A stretch of 64,000 bases of DNA, from contig JAEZGI010000032.1 of assembly GCA_023416995.1 (NCBI GenBank), forward strand, positions 186,001 to 250,000, in the 5' to 3' direction. A model generated the notes under the pieces. It saw only the letters and a program-made list of their open reading frames with translations, ran no database searches and was not told the DNA's origin. Position numbers and translations under genes: made by a program. Below are positions 27,096 through 36,329 of this stretch, one piece after another. Numbering within the stretch: position 1 is the first letter of the stretch; every line of letters starts with the position of its first letter. Origin of the DNA: Bacteroidota bacterium (lineage in GTDB: Bacteria; Bacteroidota; Bacteroidia; Chitinophagales; Chitinophagaceae).

Positions 27096-28220
27096 TTACC
27101 ATATCCAGTCAATTAAACGTTGCGCATTTTTTTCATTGTTAAAGCTGTCTGCCAGCAATCTTTCGCGGAGTAAAATTTCATCTTCTGTAAAAGGTTTGTG
27201 ATACAGTTGGGTGACAATACTCTTGAAACCAGCCGCATTCCCTGCTATATGACAGGCAGGCTCAAAACCTGTACCCGCCACACCTGCATTATTGACCAGT
27301 GTGTGCCTTCCATTATACAAAGCGTTCAGTAATTTCAGTTTCACACCGGTTTCATTCATACTTGGCAACACATGTATCTGTGCTTTCCCGATCATATCAT
27401 TCATTTCACTCTCACCAGGGTTCGCAACTACACAACAGTTTTTTTGTCGGCGTACAAAACGGGTCAGCTTTTCTGAAGGGTTTTTTCCTGCAATCACCAA
27501 CGGCACTGATATATCATTAAATACTTCGGCTACCAACCATTTAGCCGCCTTTTCATTTTCAGGCACTGAAAGATTTCCATGATAAAGACAATAACAGCCG
27601 ACGCCGTCAGTCGCTTTCACTTCATTAAAACCCAGGAAGACAGGCAAATTCGCGATATTTTTTGCCTGGAAGCATTCCCTGTAATAATCTTTGTCGCGGG
27701 TAGAAACCGTTAGTATCAGCGAAACTTTTTTTACAATCTCTTTTTCATATGCTTCGAGTAACCGACTTTCAGCGCGGTAATACAATTTCTTGAACAGCCC
27801 GCCCGCCGACTTATATAGCTGATGATAATAAGTACTCTCTACATTGTGCAATCGCAATATAACCTTGCGATCTTTAAAACGGGGGTCGAGCAGGAAATGT
27901 GTGCAATGAATACCTTCCGCCAGGATAGGGTAGTCGTCTGCCAGTAATTGCTCTACAAGTGCACTGCTGTTCCGCGAACTCACAATATAGGGTAGCCGAT
28001 ATGCTACGCCTTTATGACCGGTTTGCCGGGGATAATAATGAATAGACGCACAGTACTTCTCCAGTATTGGTTGCGGAGCCCGTTTATTCTGGAAACAATG
28101 TAAATGAATTTTTATCCCGGCTTCATGTAAAGCAACCAGTTTATAAAAGATATCAAATACGCCACCGAAATCAACAGGATATGGTACGTCAAGAGAAATT
28201 ATGTGCAGGTGACGGTTCAA
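27096..28220 (-). CDS. Glycosyltransferase (GT4-like) with TTG start directly after a TAG stop
   Basis: The 374-residue GT-B-type protein opens with HIISLDVPYPVDFGG, the N-terminal glycine-rich loop of GT4-type enzymes. It also has LRLHNVESTYY, LTVSTRDKDYY and the C-terminal donor-site segment SEMNDMIGKAQIHVLPSMNETGVK (here 24 residues in two quoted parts: SEMNDMIGKAQIHV and LPSMNETGVK). The only start that keeps the conserved N-terminus is a TTG at 28220-28218. The next in-frame methionine is about 275 residues later. The codon just before the TTG is the TAG stop of the upstream glycosyltransferase, in the same frame. Translational restart or stop readthrough are both possible. Acceptor and donor are unknown. 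Confidence 0.82.
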   Translation of the reverse strand: MNRHLHIISLDVPYPVDFGGVFDIFYKLVALHEAGIKIHLHCFQNKRAPQPILEKYCASIHYYPRQTGHKGVAYRLPYIVSSRNSSALVEQLLADDYPILAEGIHCTHFLLDPRFKDRKVILRLHNVESTYYHQLYKSAGGLFKKLYYRAESRLLEAYEKEIVKKVSLILTVSTRDKDYYRECFQAKNIANLPVFLGFNEVKATDGVGCYCLYHGNLSVPENEKAAKWLVAEVFNDISVPLVIAGKNPSEKLTRFVRRQKNCCVVANPGESEMNDMIGKAQIHVLPSMNETGVKLKLLNALYNGRHTLVNNAGVAGTGFEPACHIAGNAAGFKSIVTQLYHKPFTEDEILLRERLLADSFNNEKNAQRLIDWIW

Positions 28221-29306
28221 CTATGTAATGGATTTATAAAAATTAACCAGTTTTGTTTCTTCTGTTCCCCAATTCAGTTTTTGTCTTGCTGTAAGAGCGT
28301 TTTGCTGCAGCTTATGATACAACTCGTGGTTGGTAAGCAGGATATTGATGGCACCGGCAATGGTAGCCGGCTGCAGATCTTCTATAAGAACAGCAAAAGG
28401 GGCATCATTGTTTAAAGCACTATAAACGGGATAATTAACACATACCTGGGGCACACCGGCATGCAAATAATCAAAAAACCTGTTTGCAAGCGAAAAATAA
28501 TTGCTTTTACCTTTAGACTCAAATAAGGTAACACCAACCCAGGCGCCGATCGTATAAGTCCGAAGTTCATCAGGATTTAATTTACCTGTGAAGTGAATTT
28601 TTTCATCCAAACCATTTTCTCTGACAAGTTGCTTAGCCTGTTCCATATAATTACCATCCCCGCAGATAATCAGCCGGGCATTTACAAGCTTCATAGCAGG
28701 GATAAGCGTATTGAATGAACGACCTTCATTGACGGCTCCCTGGTAAAGTATGTATTTCGCGGGCTTGGCAGGGATCGTCAGGGAACGTAAAACCGCCATA
28801 TTACTGATCACTTGATAACTTACTCCATACATCCGGTGGAATTCGTCAGCGATAGGTTGGTTCACGGTATACCCATTGCGAAACCGCGGAACCGTTTTTC
28901 GCTCGATCCATTTCCACACACGGTAAATAGAGGGACGCTCAACAATTTCCTGCATTTCGCAAAACAGTTCATGCGCATCATATACCCTTGGGGTCTTTTT
29001 TAGTATGGAGGATAAATAACAGGGGAGGATGGTATCAAGATCAATTGCACAGATACAATCATGCCTTTTAACCAGCAGGTAAATAAATAGTCTTATATTA
29101 AATTCGGCGTAAAACAGCGCGCCGGTTTGGAATAAACATGGTAACCTTGTTTGTTCGAATGGCTGCGCAGTAAGGGGTATAGAGTCAGGCAGTTTCCGAC
29201 CGATCAGTCGCACACGGTAGCCAGCGGCAGACAAACTGCTGCAGATACGTATCATCCGCTGGTCATAGCTGAGATCATTGGTCACCGTAAAAAACAACAT
29301 TTTCAT
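28221..29306 (-). CDS. Glycosyltransferase (GT4-like)
   Basis: The 361-residue GT-B-type protein has an N-terminal FFTVTNDLSYDQRMIRI, VYDAHELF and NGYTVNQPIADEF. Its C-terminal nucleotide-binding half has LYQGAVNEGRSFNTLI, LIICGDGNYMEQAKQLV, FTGKLNPDELR and the donor-site segment SLANRFFDYLHAGVPQV. The length and both domains are complete, so the TAG at its end is a natural stop and not a truncation. The downstream glycosyltransferase starts at the very next codon in the same frame. The pair probably acts on one glycan or lipid acceptor, separate from the locus at 1-21 kb. Confidence 0.88.
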   Translation of the reverse strand: MKMLFFTVTNDLSYDQRMIRICSSLSAAGYRVRLIGRKLPDSIPLTAQPFEQTRLPCLFQTGALFYAEFNIRLFIYLLVKRHDCICAIDLDTILPCYLSSILKKTPRVYDAHELFCEMQEIVERPSIYRVWKWIERKTVPRFRNGYTVNQPIADEFHRMYGVSYQVISNMAVLRSLTIPAKPAKYILYQGAVNEGRSFNTLIPAMKLVNARLIICGDGNYMEQAKQLVRENGLDEKIHFTGKLNPDELRTYTIGAWVGVTLFESKGKSNYFSLANRFFDYLHAGVPQVCVNYPVYSALNNDAPFAVLIEDLQPATIAGAINILLTNHELYHKLQQNALTARQKLNWGTEETKLVNFYKSIT

Positions 29307-29489
29307 CGAACGCGGATTGGAATGGGAAACGTAAAAATATGTTTTTCCCTCCGGCAGGCGGGAACGGGCTAAAAATATCGCGTATAGTTGAAATTTTACG
29401 GCCGAACTATCAGTAATTGCGGAATTTTTTCATACCTTCGCCGGCAATTTATAGATGAATTAATTGGATGTTTCCTAAAAAAATTTGAG

Positions 29490-29762
29490 ATGCCGTATTT
29501 AACAAACGAAAAAGTTTCCAGTATTTTTTCACAATTTGGTGGCCAGGCTACCAACACAGGTTCTATTGAGGGCCAGATAGCGCTGTTGACGGAGCGTATT
29601 AATAGTATCTCTGCTCACCTGCAGAAGAATAAGAAAGATTTCTCCACTCACCGTGGTCTGATGAAACTGGTTGGGCAACGTAAGAGACTGCTGAACTATC
29701 TTAGCAAAAATAACCTCCAGGGTTACCGCGCCTTGATCGAAAAACTCGGAATCAGAAAATAA
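29490..29762 (+). CDS. rpsO: 30S ribosomal protein S15
   Basis: The 90-residue protein MPYLTNEKVSSIFSQFGG… has the S15 signatures TGSIEGQIALLTERI, LQKNKKDFSTHRGL and LVGQRKRLLNYL. The frame is open 102 bases further upstream, but that extension is unlike any S15, so the ATG at 29490 is the start. S15 binds 16S rRNA helix h22 early in 30S assembly. It precedes pnp as in many bacteria. A TACCTTCG at 29433-29440 resembles the TAnnTTTG promoter element with one mismatch. Confidence 0.97.
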   Translation: MPYLTNEKVSSIFSQFGGQATNTGSIEGQIALLTERINSISAHLQKNKKDFSTHRGLMKLVGQRKRLLNYLSKNNLQGYRALIEKLGIRK

Positions 29763-29794
29763 TTATTGTTATAATTATTGAATCATATACTACT

Positions 29795-29822
29795 ATTCCC
29801 AACTCGAACTACAGTTGGGAAT
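29795..29822 (+). terminator. Hairpin between rpsO and pnp
   Basis: ATTCCCAACT at 29795-29804 pairs perfectly with AGTTGGGAAT at 29813-29822 around an 8-base loop. Only a T-poor stretch (CGTTGTTTTGATT) follows, so termination may be partial. It might instead be a processing site that separates the rpsO and pnp messages, as known for this gene pair in enterobacteria. Confidence 0.6.
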
Positions 29823-29934
29823 CGTTGTTTTGATTCTAATCCGGTGTTGTATCAAAAAATGTTTTTTCACTGGGTTCCGGCCTCCTTTCTTCCCGCCTTT
29901 GGAATTGCCGATGCCCAAAAAATTGAATTGAATT

Positions 29935-32073
29935 ATGCTCTCTCAACCTATTAGTACCAGTTTCGACATCGGTGGCGGCAGGATTGTTACCATCGAAACC
30001 GGCAAGCTGGCCCGCCAGGCTGACGGTGCCGTTACGGTGCGTCAGGGTAACTGCGTGTTGCTTGCAACCGTTGTAGCCAATAAAGAACCACGCGAGGGTC
30101 AGGATTTCTTCCCTTTGTCAGTGGATTACCAGGAAAAATTTGCATCAGCAGGTCGTATCCCAGGTTCGTTTTTCAAAAGAGAAGCGAGACTGAACGACTA
30201 CGAAATATTAACCAGCCGGCTTATTGACCGTGCGTTAAGACCACTGTTTCCTGAAGATTATTTCTGTGATGTTCAGGTACTTATATCGCTTGTTTCAAGT
30301 GATATAGAAGTTATGCCCGATGCTCTTGCCTGTCTTGCGGCCTCCGCCGCGCTGGCAGTATCTGACATTCCAATTAAGGAAATCATCAGTGAAGTGCGCA
30401 TCGCCCGTGTAAACGGAGAATTGGTTGTGAACCCCAGCCGTTCTGAGCTCGAGAATAGCGATATGGAATTCATTATCGCCGCTACCGACAAGAACCTGAT
30501 GATGGTTGAAGGTGAATCAAAGGAGTGTTCGGAAGAAGATCTTATTAAAGCTTTGGAACTGGCACATGAGGCTATCCGCATCCAGATCAAAGCACAGGAA
30601 GATCTTCGTTCGAAAAAAGGCGTTACCGCGAAACGCGAATACACCAAACCTGCACAAAACGAAGAACTCAACGCAAAAGTTATTGCTTTCGCAAAAGATA
30701 AGGTTTATGAAATCGCACGTTCTGCCAGCAGCAAACATGCACGTACCGATGCGTTTAATGCGCTGAAAGACGAATTGCTCGTTGCCGTACTTGGAGAAGA
30801 GCCAGAAGATATAGATAAAAAACTCGCGAAAAAATACTACGAAGATCTTAAGTGGGAAGTTGTTCGCAACATGATCGTTGATGATCGCACCCGGTTAGAT
30901 GGTCGTAAACTCGATGAGGTAAGACCATTAGCAATGGAGGTTGATCCATTACCTTCACCACACGGCTCTGCCTTATTCACCCGCGGTGAAACTCAATCAC
31001 TTACAACTGTCACCTTTGGTACTCCTTTAGATGAGTTGTTAATCGAAAGTGCTGCAAAATCGGTTGATTCGAAATTCTTCCTGCATTATAACTTCCCGCC
31101 TTTCAGTACCGGCGAAGTGAAAATGATGCGTGGCCAGAGCCGTCGCGAAGTGGGCCATGGTAATCTCGCGATGCGTTCACTGAAACAAATGATGCCGGGT
31201 TCTGACTATGCGTACACCGTTCGCGTAGTGAGCGATATTCTCGAATCAAATGGTTCGTCATCTATGGCTACCGTTTGCGCCGGTTCGCTTGCGCTGATGG
31301 ATGCTGGTGTGCCGATCCCTAAACACGTAAGTGGTGTTGCGATGGGTTTGATCACCCGCGCTTCTGACGGTAAATATGCTATCCTTACAGATATACTTGG
31401 TGATGAAGATCATCTTGGAGATATGGACTTTAAGGTAACAGGTACCCGCGATGGAATCTGCGGTGTGCAGATGGACATTAAAGTGGATGGTCTCAGCATG
31501 GATACTATGCGCCAGGCATTGGAGCAAGCCCGTGCGGGAAGGCTTCATATTCTTGATGCTATGTATGAGTGTATTTCTTCTGCACGCACCGAGGTTAAAC
31601 CTCATGCACCACGCATGGAGAAACTGTTTATTGACAAAGAATTTATCGGAGCGGTTATCGGACCCCAGGGTAAGATTATCCAGGAAATTCAACGTGAAAC
31701 AGGAACTACCATCAATCTTGAAGAGGTTGGCAACTTTGGAGAAGTCAGCATCTTTAGCCCCGCTAAAGAAGGGTTACAGAAAGCGGTTGCCTGGATCAAG
31801 GGTATCGTTGCTATGCCGGAAGTTGGTGAAACTTACGAAGCAAAAGTAAAATCTGTTATGCCTTATGGTGCTTTCGTTGAGTTTATCCCGGGCAAACAGG
31901 GATTGCTTCACATCAGCGAGGTAAGCTGGAAGCGCCTGGAAACAATGGAAGGTGTGTTGAAGGAAGGTGATTCAGTTAAGGTGAAACTGATCGGTGTAGA
32001 TGCAAAAACCGGTAAGTTCAAATTGAGCCGTAAGGTTTTGATGCCGAAACCTGAGCAAAAAGAAAACCAGTAA
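29935..32073 (+). CDS. pnp: Polyribonucleotide nucleotidyltransferase (PNPase)
   Basis: The 712-residue protein has the full PNPase layout: a first RNase PH core (ETGKLARQADGAV, then FFKREARLNDYEILTSRLIDR), an alpha-helical linker, and a second catalytic RNase PH core (TRGETQSLTTVTFGT, then RREVGHGNLAMRSL, and SDILESNGSSSMATVCAG). A KH domain near 560-620 (FIGAVIGPQGKIIQEI) and an S1 domain near 635-700 (YGAFVEFIPGKQGLLHISE) follow. It degrades RNA 3' to 5' by phosphorolysis in the cytoplasm. Its place after rpsO is classical. Confidence 0.97.
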   Translation: MLSQPISTSFDIGGGRIVTIETGKLARQADGAVTVRQGNCVLLATVVANKEPREGQDFFPLSVDYQEKFASAGRIPGSFFKREARLNDYEILTSRLIDRALRPLFPEDYFCDVQVLISLVSSDIEVMPDALACLAASAALAVSDIPIKEIISEVRIARVNGELVVNPSRSELENSDMEFIIAATDKNLMMVEGESKECSEEDLIKALELAHEAIRIQIKAQEDLRSKKGVTAKREYTKPAQNEELNAKVIAFAKDKVYEIARSASSKHARTDAFNALKDELLVAVLGEEPEDIDKKLAKKYYEDLKWEVVRNMIVDDRTRLDGRKLDEVRPLAMEVDPLPSPHGSALFTRGETQSLTTVTFGTPLDELLIESAAKSVDSKFFLHYNFPPFSTGEVKMMRGQSRREVGHGNLAMRSLKQMMPGSDYAYTVRVVSDILESNGSSSMATVCAGSLALMDAGVPIPKHVSGVAMGLITRASDGKYAILTDILGDEDHLGDMDFKVTGTRDGICGVQMDIKVDGLSMDTMRQALEQARAGRLHILDAMYECISSARTEVKPHAPRMEKLFIDKEFIGAVIGPQGKIIQEIQRETGTTINLEEVGNFGEVSIFSPAKEGLQKAVAWIKGIVAMPEVGETYEAKVKSVMPYGAFVEFIPGKQGLLHISEVSWKRLETMEGVLKEGDSVKVKLIGVDAKTGKFKLSRKVLMPKPEQKENQ

Positions 32074-32093
32074 CCAGGAAATTACATAGGTAT

Positions 32094-32122
32094 ATGGCGG
32101 CCAACCGGCCGCCATTTTTTTT
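32094..32122 (+). terminator. Intrinsic terminator after pnp
   Basis: ATGGCGGCC at 32094-32102 pairs with GGCCGCCAT at 32107-32115 around an AACC loop, followed by a run of eight T from 32115 to 32122. The T-run reaches into the stop codon of the convergent cardiolipin synthase gene. Confidence 0.93.
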
Positions 32123-33608
32123 ACAACAGTGCAGAAAATAATCGGCAGGTCGATTCAAACATCCTGCGCATACGTGGCCGCGTGCGCCATAATGCAAGAT
32201 CAATTTCAACACTATCCGCAATGTCGTTCATGAAAGCAGTTTTTAATTGCTGGTGAACTGTAGTATCGAAGATCACGGCGTTCACTTCGAAATTGAGATC
32301 AAAGCTTCTGATATCCATATTCGCGCTTCCCACCATAGAAAGCGAATGATCAGCAATTACTGTCTTGGAATGGGTGAATCCTTTTTTATAAAGATATATG
32401 CGTACGCCGGCCTCTAACAATTCCTCGTAATAAGATTGGGCCGCCGCATTAACAAACTTTGAGTCCGAAAGACCCGGGACAATGATGCGTACATCAACCT
32501 TACTCAAAGCCGCTTTCTTCAATGCGTTCAGGATGCTTTCATTAGGAATAAAATAGGGGGTGGTTATATAAACATATTCACGCGAGTTATTGATCGCAGC
32601 GAAATAACTGAGCATAATGCTTGCCCGGTCAGAATCGGGTCCGCTGTAAGCAACCTGCACCAATTGATTGCCCTGGCAATTATAATCGGGAAAATAACCC
32701 ATCGTCACATCAATCTTATCATCACAACAAAAGTTCCAGTTTATAAAAAACAGGTATTGGAAGAGTTTGGCACAGTCGCCTTCCAATTGAAGATGCGTGT
32801 CCCGCCAATAGGTTTTACCGGTTTTGCCAGCCTCATTATAATATCTGTCAGACAGGTTAATGCCACCTGTGAAAGCTATGGTGCCATCAACTACAATAAT
32901 TTTACGGTGATCGCGATAATTGTTACGGTTAGCAAGCAGATGGAAATAGACTTTGAAAAAGGGGTAGATTTTAACACCGGCTTCACGAAGACTGTTCAGA
33001 TATTCCCGTTCCAGGCTGCTGCCGAAATCATCATAAATAATACGTACTATCACGCCTTCCTTACTTTTGCGGATCAGGATTTCACGCAACATGTCGGCCA
33101 CAAGACCTTTTTCAAGAATATAGTATTCGATGTGAATATGATGTTTCGCATTTTCCATTGCCTGGAAAATGGCCGGAAACTTTTCTTCCCCGTTAAGCAA
33201 TACTTTCACCCGGTTATTTACAGACAGTGGCAGCTTGCTATCGTTAACCAGCAACCGAACCAGTTGGGCATTGCCCTCGATGGTGTCCATATGCTCGGCG
33301 AGCATCTGCTCTGAAAGCCGCACCATATAATTACCAAAACGTTCTGCATTTGCTGCATCAGTGAGCCATTTCTTTTTATACAGTTTGTTCTTACGATAGT
33401 TTTCGCCGAATACAAAGTATACCAGAATGCCGATGTAGGGGATACCAAAAAACATCAGCAGGTATGCAAGTGTTTTTGAGGGATTCCGGTTTTCTGAAAT
33501 CACTATCACCGACATGATGATAGCCAGGCAGTAACCTGTTACCAGGATGATGGTTGTAAGATTCATCGCGAACCATGAACCGATAAGAAAATAGCCTGGG
33601 TCTGACAT
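32121..33608 (-). CDS. cls: Cardiolipin synthase (phospholipase D family)
   Basis: The 495-residue protein has two N-terminal membrane helices (about residues 14-35 and 45-67), the second followed by GENYRKNKLYKK. It has two HKD motifs: HRKIIVVD with GGINLSD, and HSKTVIAD with GSANMDIRSFDLNFE. This is the standard bacterial Cls layout, which joins two phosphatidylglycerol molecules into cardiolipin at the membrane. It is convergent with pnp and divergent from prmA. A promoter candidate lies just upstream. Confidence 0.93.
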   Translation of the reverse strand: MSDPGYFLIGSWFAMNLTTIILVTGYCLAIIMSVIVISENRNPSKTLAYLLMFFGIPYIGILVYFVFGENYRKNKLYKKKWLTDAANAERFGNYMVRLSEQMLAEHMDTIEGNAQLVRLLVNDSKLPLSVNNRVKVLLNGEEKFPAIFQAMENAKHHIHIEYYILEKGLVADMLREILIRKSKEGVIVRIIYDDFGSSLEREYLNSLREAGVKIYPFFKVYFHLLANRNNYRDHRKIIVVDGTIAFTGGINLSDRYYNEAGKTGKTYWRDTHLQLEGDCAKLFQYLFFINWNFCCDDKIDVTMGYFPDYNCQGNQLVQVAYSGPDSDRASIMLSYFAAINNSREYVYITTPYFIPNESILNALKKAALSKVDVRIIVPGLSDSKFVNAAAQSYYEELLEAGVRIYLYKKGFTHSKTVIADHSLSMVGSANMDIRSFDLNFEVNAVIFDTTVHQQLKTAFMNDIADSVEIDLALWRTRPRMRRMFESTCRLFSALL

Positions 33609-33631
33609 TTGGGATTGAAGTTAAGGGTACG

Positions 33632-33664
33632 TAAAGATATTATCTCGCTATCTTCATAGTCAAT
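33632..33664 (-). promoter_or_regulatory. Possible promoter for cardiolipin synthase
   Basis: Read on the minus strand, ATTG (33664-33661) is followed after 21 bases by TATCTTTA (33639-33632), seven of eight matches to TAnnTTTG. Transcription would start close to the ATG at 33608. It lies in the 64-base gap shared with the divergent prmA gene. Confidence 0.4.
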
Positions 33665-33672
33665 TTTTAAGT

Positions 33673-34491
33673 ATGGATGTTTATACAAAGGTTGTGTTTA
33701 ATACTACAAAGCCAGGAGAAAAAGATCTGCTGATTGGATTGTTATCCGGTTTAAATTACGAGGGCTTCGAGGAGGAAGGTATGGTATTAAGCGCTTATAT
33801 ACCGCAACCGGCTTTTGACGAAAACACACTCAAAGATTCGATTACAGGCTTAGGCTTAACTTATTCACTGGGTGTGGTAGAGCCGGTAAACTGGAACGAG
33901 GAATGGGAGCGGAACTTTATTTCTGTTACCGTTGGTGATTTCTGTTGTATCAGGGCATCTTTTCATCCCCCGGTTGAAGGAGTGCAACATGATATTGTAA
34001 TTACCCCGCGCATGAGTTTTGGAACCGGGCATCACGCAACTACATACCTGATGGTTGAAGAAATGGAGGCATTAAACTTCGTCAACCTGCGGGTGCTCGA
34101 TTTTGGAACGGGAACAGGCGTACTGGCCATACTCGCGGAAAAACTGGGTGCGGAGCGGGTACTGGCTATTGACAATGATAAATGGAGCATTGAGAATGCG
34201 GCCGACAATATCATTGAGAACGATTGTCATCGTATTTTAATTAAGGAAGCATCCGGGATCGAGGGGAACGATTTGTATGATGTTATATTGGCAAATATCA
34301 ACCGGAACGTATTGCTGGAACAGATGGGAAGTATCTTACAACATTTATCCCCGAACGGCGTTGTTCTGATGAGCGGCTTATTAACCGGCGACCTTGCAAT
34401 GATTGAGGTTGAAGCGGAAGCCCAGGGTCTGAGATCTGAAGGTTCGAGAGAACGGGATGGATGGATCGTGGTTCGCTTTACAGCAGGTTGA
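33673..34491 (+). CDS. prmA: Ribosomal protein L11 methyltransferase
   Basis: The 272-residue protein has an N-terminal substrate-recognition domain of about 115 residues, then PRMSFGTGHHATT and the SAM-binding motif LDFGTGTGVLAILAEKLGA with AIDNDKWSIENAADN. A catalytic-loop sequence NINRN follows. This is the PrmA pattern for trimethylation of ribosomal protein L11. It is a single gene, divergent from cls and followed by plsY after 75 bases. Confidence 0.94.
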   Translation: MDVYTKVVFNTTKPGEKDLLIGLLSGLNYEGFEEEGMVLSAYIPQPAFDENTLKDSITGLGLTYSLGVVEPVNWNEEWERNFISVTVGDFCCIRASFHPPVEGVQHDIVITPRMSFGTGHHATTYLMVEEMEALNFVNLRVLDFGTGTGVLAILAEKLGAERVLAIDNDKWSIENAADNIIENDCHRILIKEASGIEGNDLYDVILANINRNVLLEQMGSILQHLSPNGVVLMSGLLTGDLAMIEVEAEAQGLRSEGSRERDGWIVVRFTAG

Positions 34492-34523
34492 TTAAGAGCC
34501 AATTTTAATAGTTAGCTTGATCT

Positions 34524-34531
34524 TAATTTTG
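34524..34531 (+). promoter_or_regulatory. Possible promoter -7 element for plsY
   Basis: TAATTTTG at 34524-34531 is an exact TAnnTTTG match 36 bases before the plsY start. No TTTG at the right distance upstream is evident, so support is partial. Confidence 0.4.
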
Positions 34532-34566
34532 TATTTTCGTTATCCAACTTTAACCAATACTATTCA

Positions 34567-35229
34567 ATGAAAGAATTTTTACTCATTGTAATAGCATATC
34601 TGATTGGCTCTGTTCCTACTGCTGTCTGGATCAGCAAACTGTTTTTCGGGATAGATATCCGCGAATATGGAAGCGGTAATTCAGGTGCTACAAATACTTT
34701 CAGGATCCTTGGGTCCCGGTGGGGTGTTTGTGTGATGGTGCTTGACATGTTAAAGGGTGTGGCTGCTACCAGTCTTTATATATTTCTTCCTTATTATTTA
34801 ACCAGCGAATGGGATCGCACCAACCTGATGGTTGGTCTTGGCCTGGCTGCAGTGCTGGGGCATATCTTCCCCATCTGGGCTGACTTCAGAGGCGGAAAGG
34901 GTGTTGCCACCCTCTTCGGAATGATAGTGGCCATCCAACCACTCGTCGCCGTTTGTTGTGTGGGCGTGTTCCTGCTCGTATTATATCTTACAAGGTTTGT
35001 TTCGCTCAGTTCTATCCTTGCAAGTGTTTCTTTTGCGGTATTTATACTCTTTGTATTTAACGAAAAAGAAACCTTATATCGCGCCTTTGCAATAGCAGTA
35101 ACATTGCTGGTGATCCTGACCCATCAGAAAAATATCACGCGGCTTATCCGGGGAAGCGAAAGCAAGGTTCCCATTCTCAAACACCGGGATCGTAAAAGGG
35201 AGAGAAGACGATCTGCCCGGCAGGACTAA
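34567..35229 (+). CDS. plsY: Acyl-phosphate glycerol-3-phosphate acyltransferase PlsY
   Basis: The 220-residue membrane protein has about five hydrophobic helices and the three PlsY motifs. These are GSGNSGATNTFRILG near residue 38 (the GSGNxGATN loop), GHIFPIWADFRGGKGVAT near 98-115, and the TRFVSLSSI region near 143. It transfers an acyl group from acyl phosphate to glycerol 3-phosphate, the first step of phospholipid synthesis. A basic tail (KHRDRKRERRR) faces the cytoplasm. PlsX is not nearby. Confidence 0.96.
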   Translation: MKEFLLIVIAYLIGSVPTAVWISKLFFGIDIREYGSGNSGATNTFRILGSRWGVCVMVLDMLKGVAATSLYIFLPYYLTSEWDRTNLMVGLGLAAVLGHIFPIWADFRGGKGVATLFGMIVAIQPLVAVCCVGVFLLVLYLTRFVSLSSILASVSFAVFILFVFNEKETLYRAFAIAVTLLVILTHQKNITRLIRGSESKVPILKHRDRKRERRRSARQD

Positions 35230-35261
35230 TCTCACAAGTCATTAATCGTTAACATTCTGTT

Positions 35262-35293
35262 TTTGATTTATTGCCGGAGCGGAAGTAGCTTTG
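35262..35293 (+). promoter_or_regulatory. Predicted Bacteroidota promoter for the M48 protease gene
   Basis: TTTG at 35262-35265 and TAGCTTTG at 35286-35293 both match the consensus exactly, with a 20-base spacer. The gene starts at 35335, so the leader would be about 35 bases. This is one of the clearest promoters in the window. Confidence 0.72.
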
Positions 35294-35334
35294 GTACAAT
35301 TTTTTATCCGCGTGATTAAAGACTCTCTATTATT

Positions 35335-36147
35335 ATGAATATCTCAAAAGGTTTTTTAACTGCATCGCTCGCGGTTCTTTTGACCTCCTGCGCGCAGAAT
35401 GCAATTACAGGTCGTAACCAGTTGGCGCTGATTTCAGACGCCGAACTGAGTAATATGGCCCAACAGGAATACCAGACTTTTCTTTCGCAGAACAAAGTGG
35501 TGAGCTCATCGGCCAGCAAAGATGCTGAAATGGTGCGCAGGGTAGGGCAACGTCTTACCGCCGCGATAAACAAGTATTATGCTGAGAAAGGCCTTTCAAA
35601 GGAACTGGAAGGATATGCATGGGAATATAATCTGGTTGACTCTAAAGAAGTTAATGCCTGGTGTATGCCCGGTGGAAAAATTGTCGTTTACACAGGACTG
35701 TTACCGGTAAGTCAGAATGAAGCAGCATTAGCAGTAGTAATGGGTCATGAAATTGCACACGCCCTGGCTAAACATGGTAACGAACGAATGAGCCAGACCA
35801 TGGTGGCCCAGGGATTACAGGTTGTAGGTGGGGTAGTAACTTCCGGTAACGCACAGATTAGCAATATTTTTAATAACGTATATGGACCCGCTGCACAGGT
35901 GGGTGTTTTGTTGCCTAATTCAAGGAAACAGGAATTGGAAGCCGATAAATATGGGCTGATATTTTCTGCACTTGCTGGTTACAACCCGCAGGAAGCGATC
36001 CCATTATGGGAAAGAATGGCTGCTGCCGGTGGCGGACAAAAACCACCCGAGTTTTTAAGTACACACCCGGCAGAATCAACGCGTATCGATAAGTTACGTG
36101 CCATGATGCCTGAAGCATTGAAGTATTACAAACCAATGAACAAATAA
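35335..36147 (+). CDS. M48-family zinc metalloprotease lipoprotein
   Basis: The 270-residue protein has a lipoprotein signal with lipobox LTSC19. The catalytic zinc site is H138-EIAH142 with the third ligand E200 in ELEAD. The segment AWCMPGGKIVVYTGLL before it and LSTHPAESTRI near the end are typical of the LoiP/YcaL/BepA-like periplasmic M48 peptidases. No membrane helix or TPR repeats follow, so it is the short stand-alone form. It should act in the periplasm on misfolded envelope proteins. It is a single-gene unit with its own promoter. Confidence 0.93.
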   Translation: MNISKGFLTASLAVLLTSCAQNAITGRNQLALISDAELSNMAQQEYQTFLSQNKVVSSSASKDAEMVRRVGQRLTAAINKYYAEKGLSKELEGYAWEYNLVDSKEVNAWCMPGGKIVVYTGLLPVSQNEAALAVVMGHEIAHALAKHGNERMSQTMVAQGLQVVGGVVTSGNAQISNIFNNVYGPAAQVGVLLPNSRKQELEADKYGLIFSALAGYNPQEAIPLWERMAAAGGGQKPPEFLSTHPAESTRIDKLRAMMPEALKYYKPMNK

Positions 36148-36250
36148 GACTATAAGATACCAATTCGATCATCAAACAAATTGACATCGCTCAACTTATT
36201 GAAGTAAAATCAATACCATAGCAGCTAAAACGATTTTTTCGTGCGAAAAG

Positions 36251-36282
36251 TTTCAGGTACTCGCGCGGATTGCCTACCTTTG
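36251..36282 (+). promoter_or_regulatory. Predicted promoter for the 146-residue hypothetical gene
   Basis: TACCTTTG at 36275-36282 is an exact match to TAnnTTTG. Twenty bases upstream, TTTC at 36251-36254 is a one-mismatch -33 element. The gene starts at 36330. Confidence 0.58.
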
Positions 36283-36329
36283 CAATCCCGTTTGTTATAA
36301 ACCTAAGCTTTACTTAAAACTTCTTTTGC

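Noticed and set aside
29388..29489. N-terminal extension of 34 residues on rpsO
   Set aside because: S15 proteins start at the MPYL-type sequence; the extension is basic, non-conserved and overlaps the expected promoter and leader.
30273..30671. 132-codon minus-strand frame inside pnp, with similar antisense frames in the permease genes
   Set aside because: These are shadows of strongly coding genes; compositions are cysteine- and serine-rich in the way antisense frames usually are.
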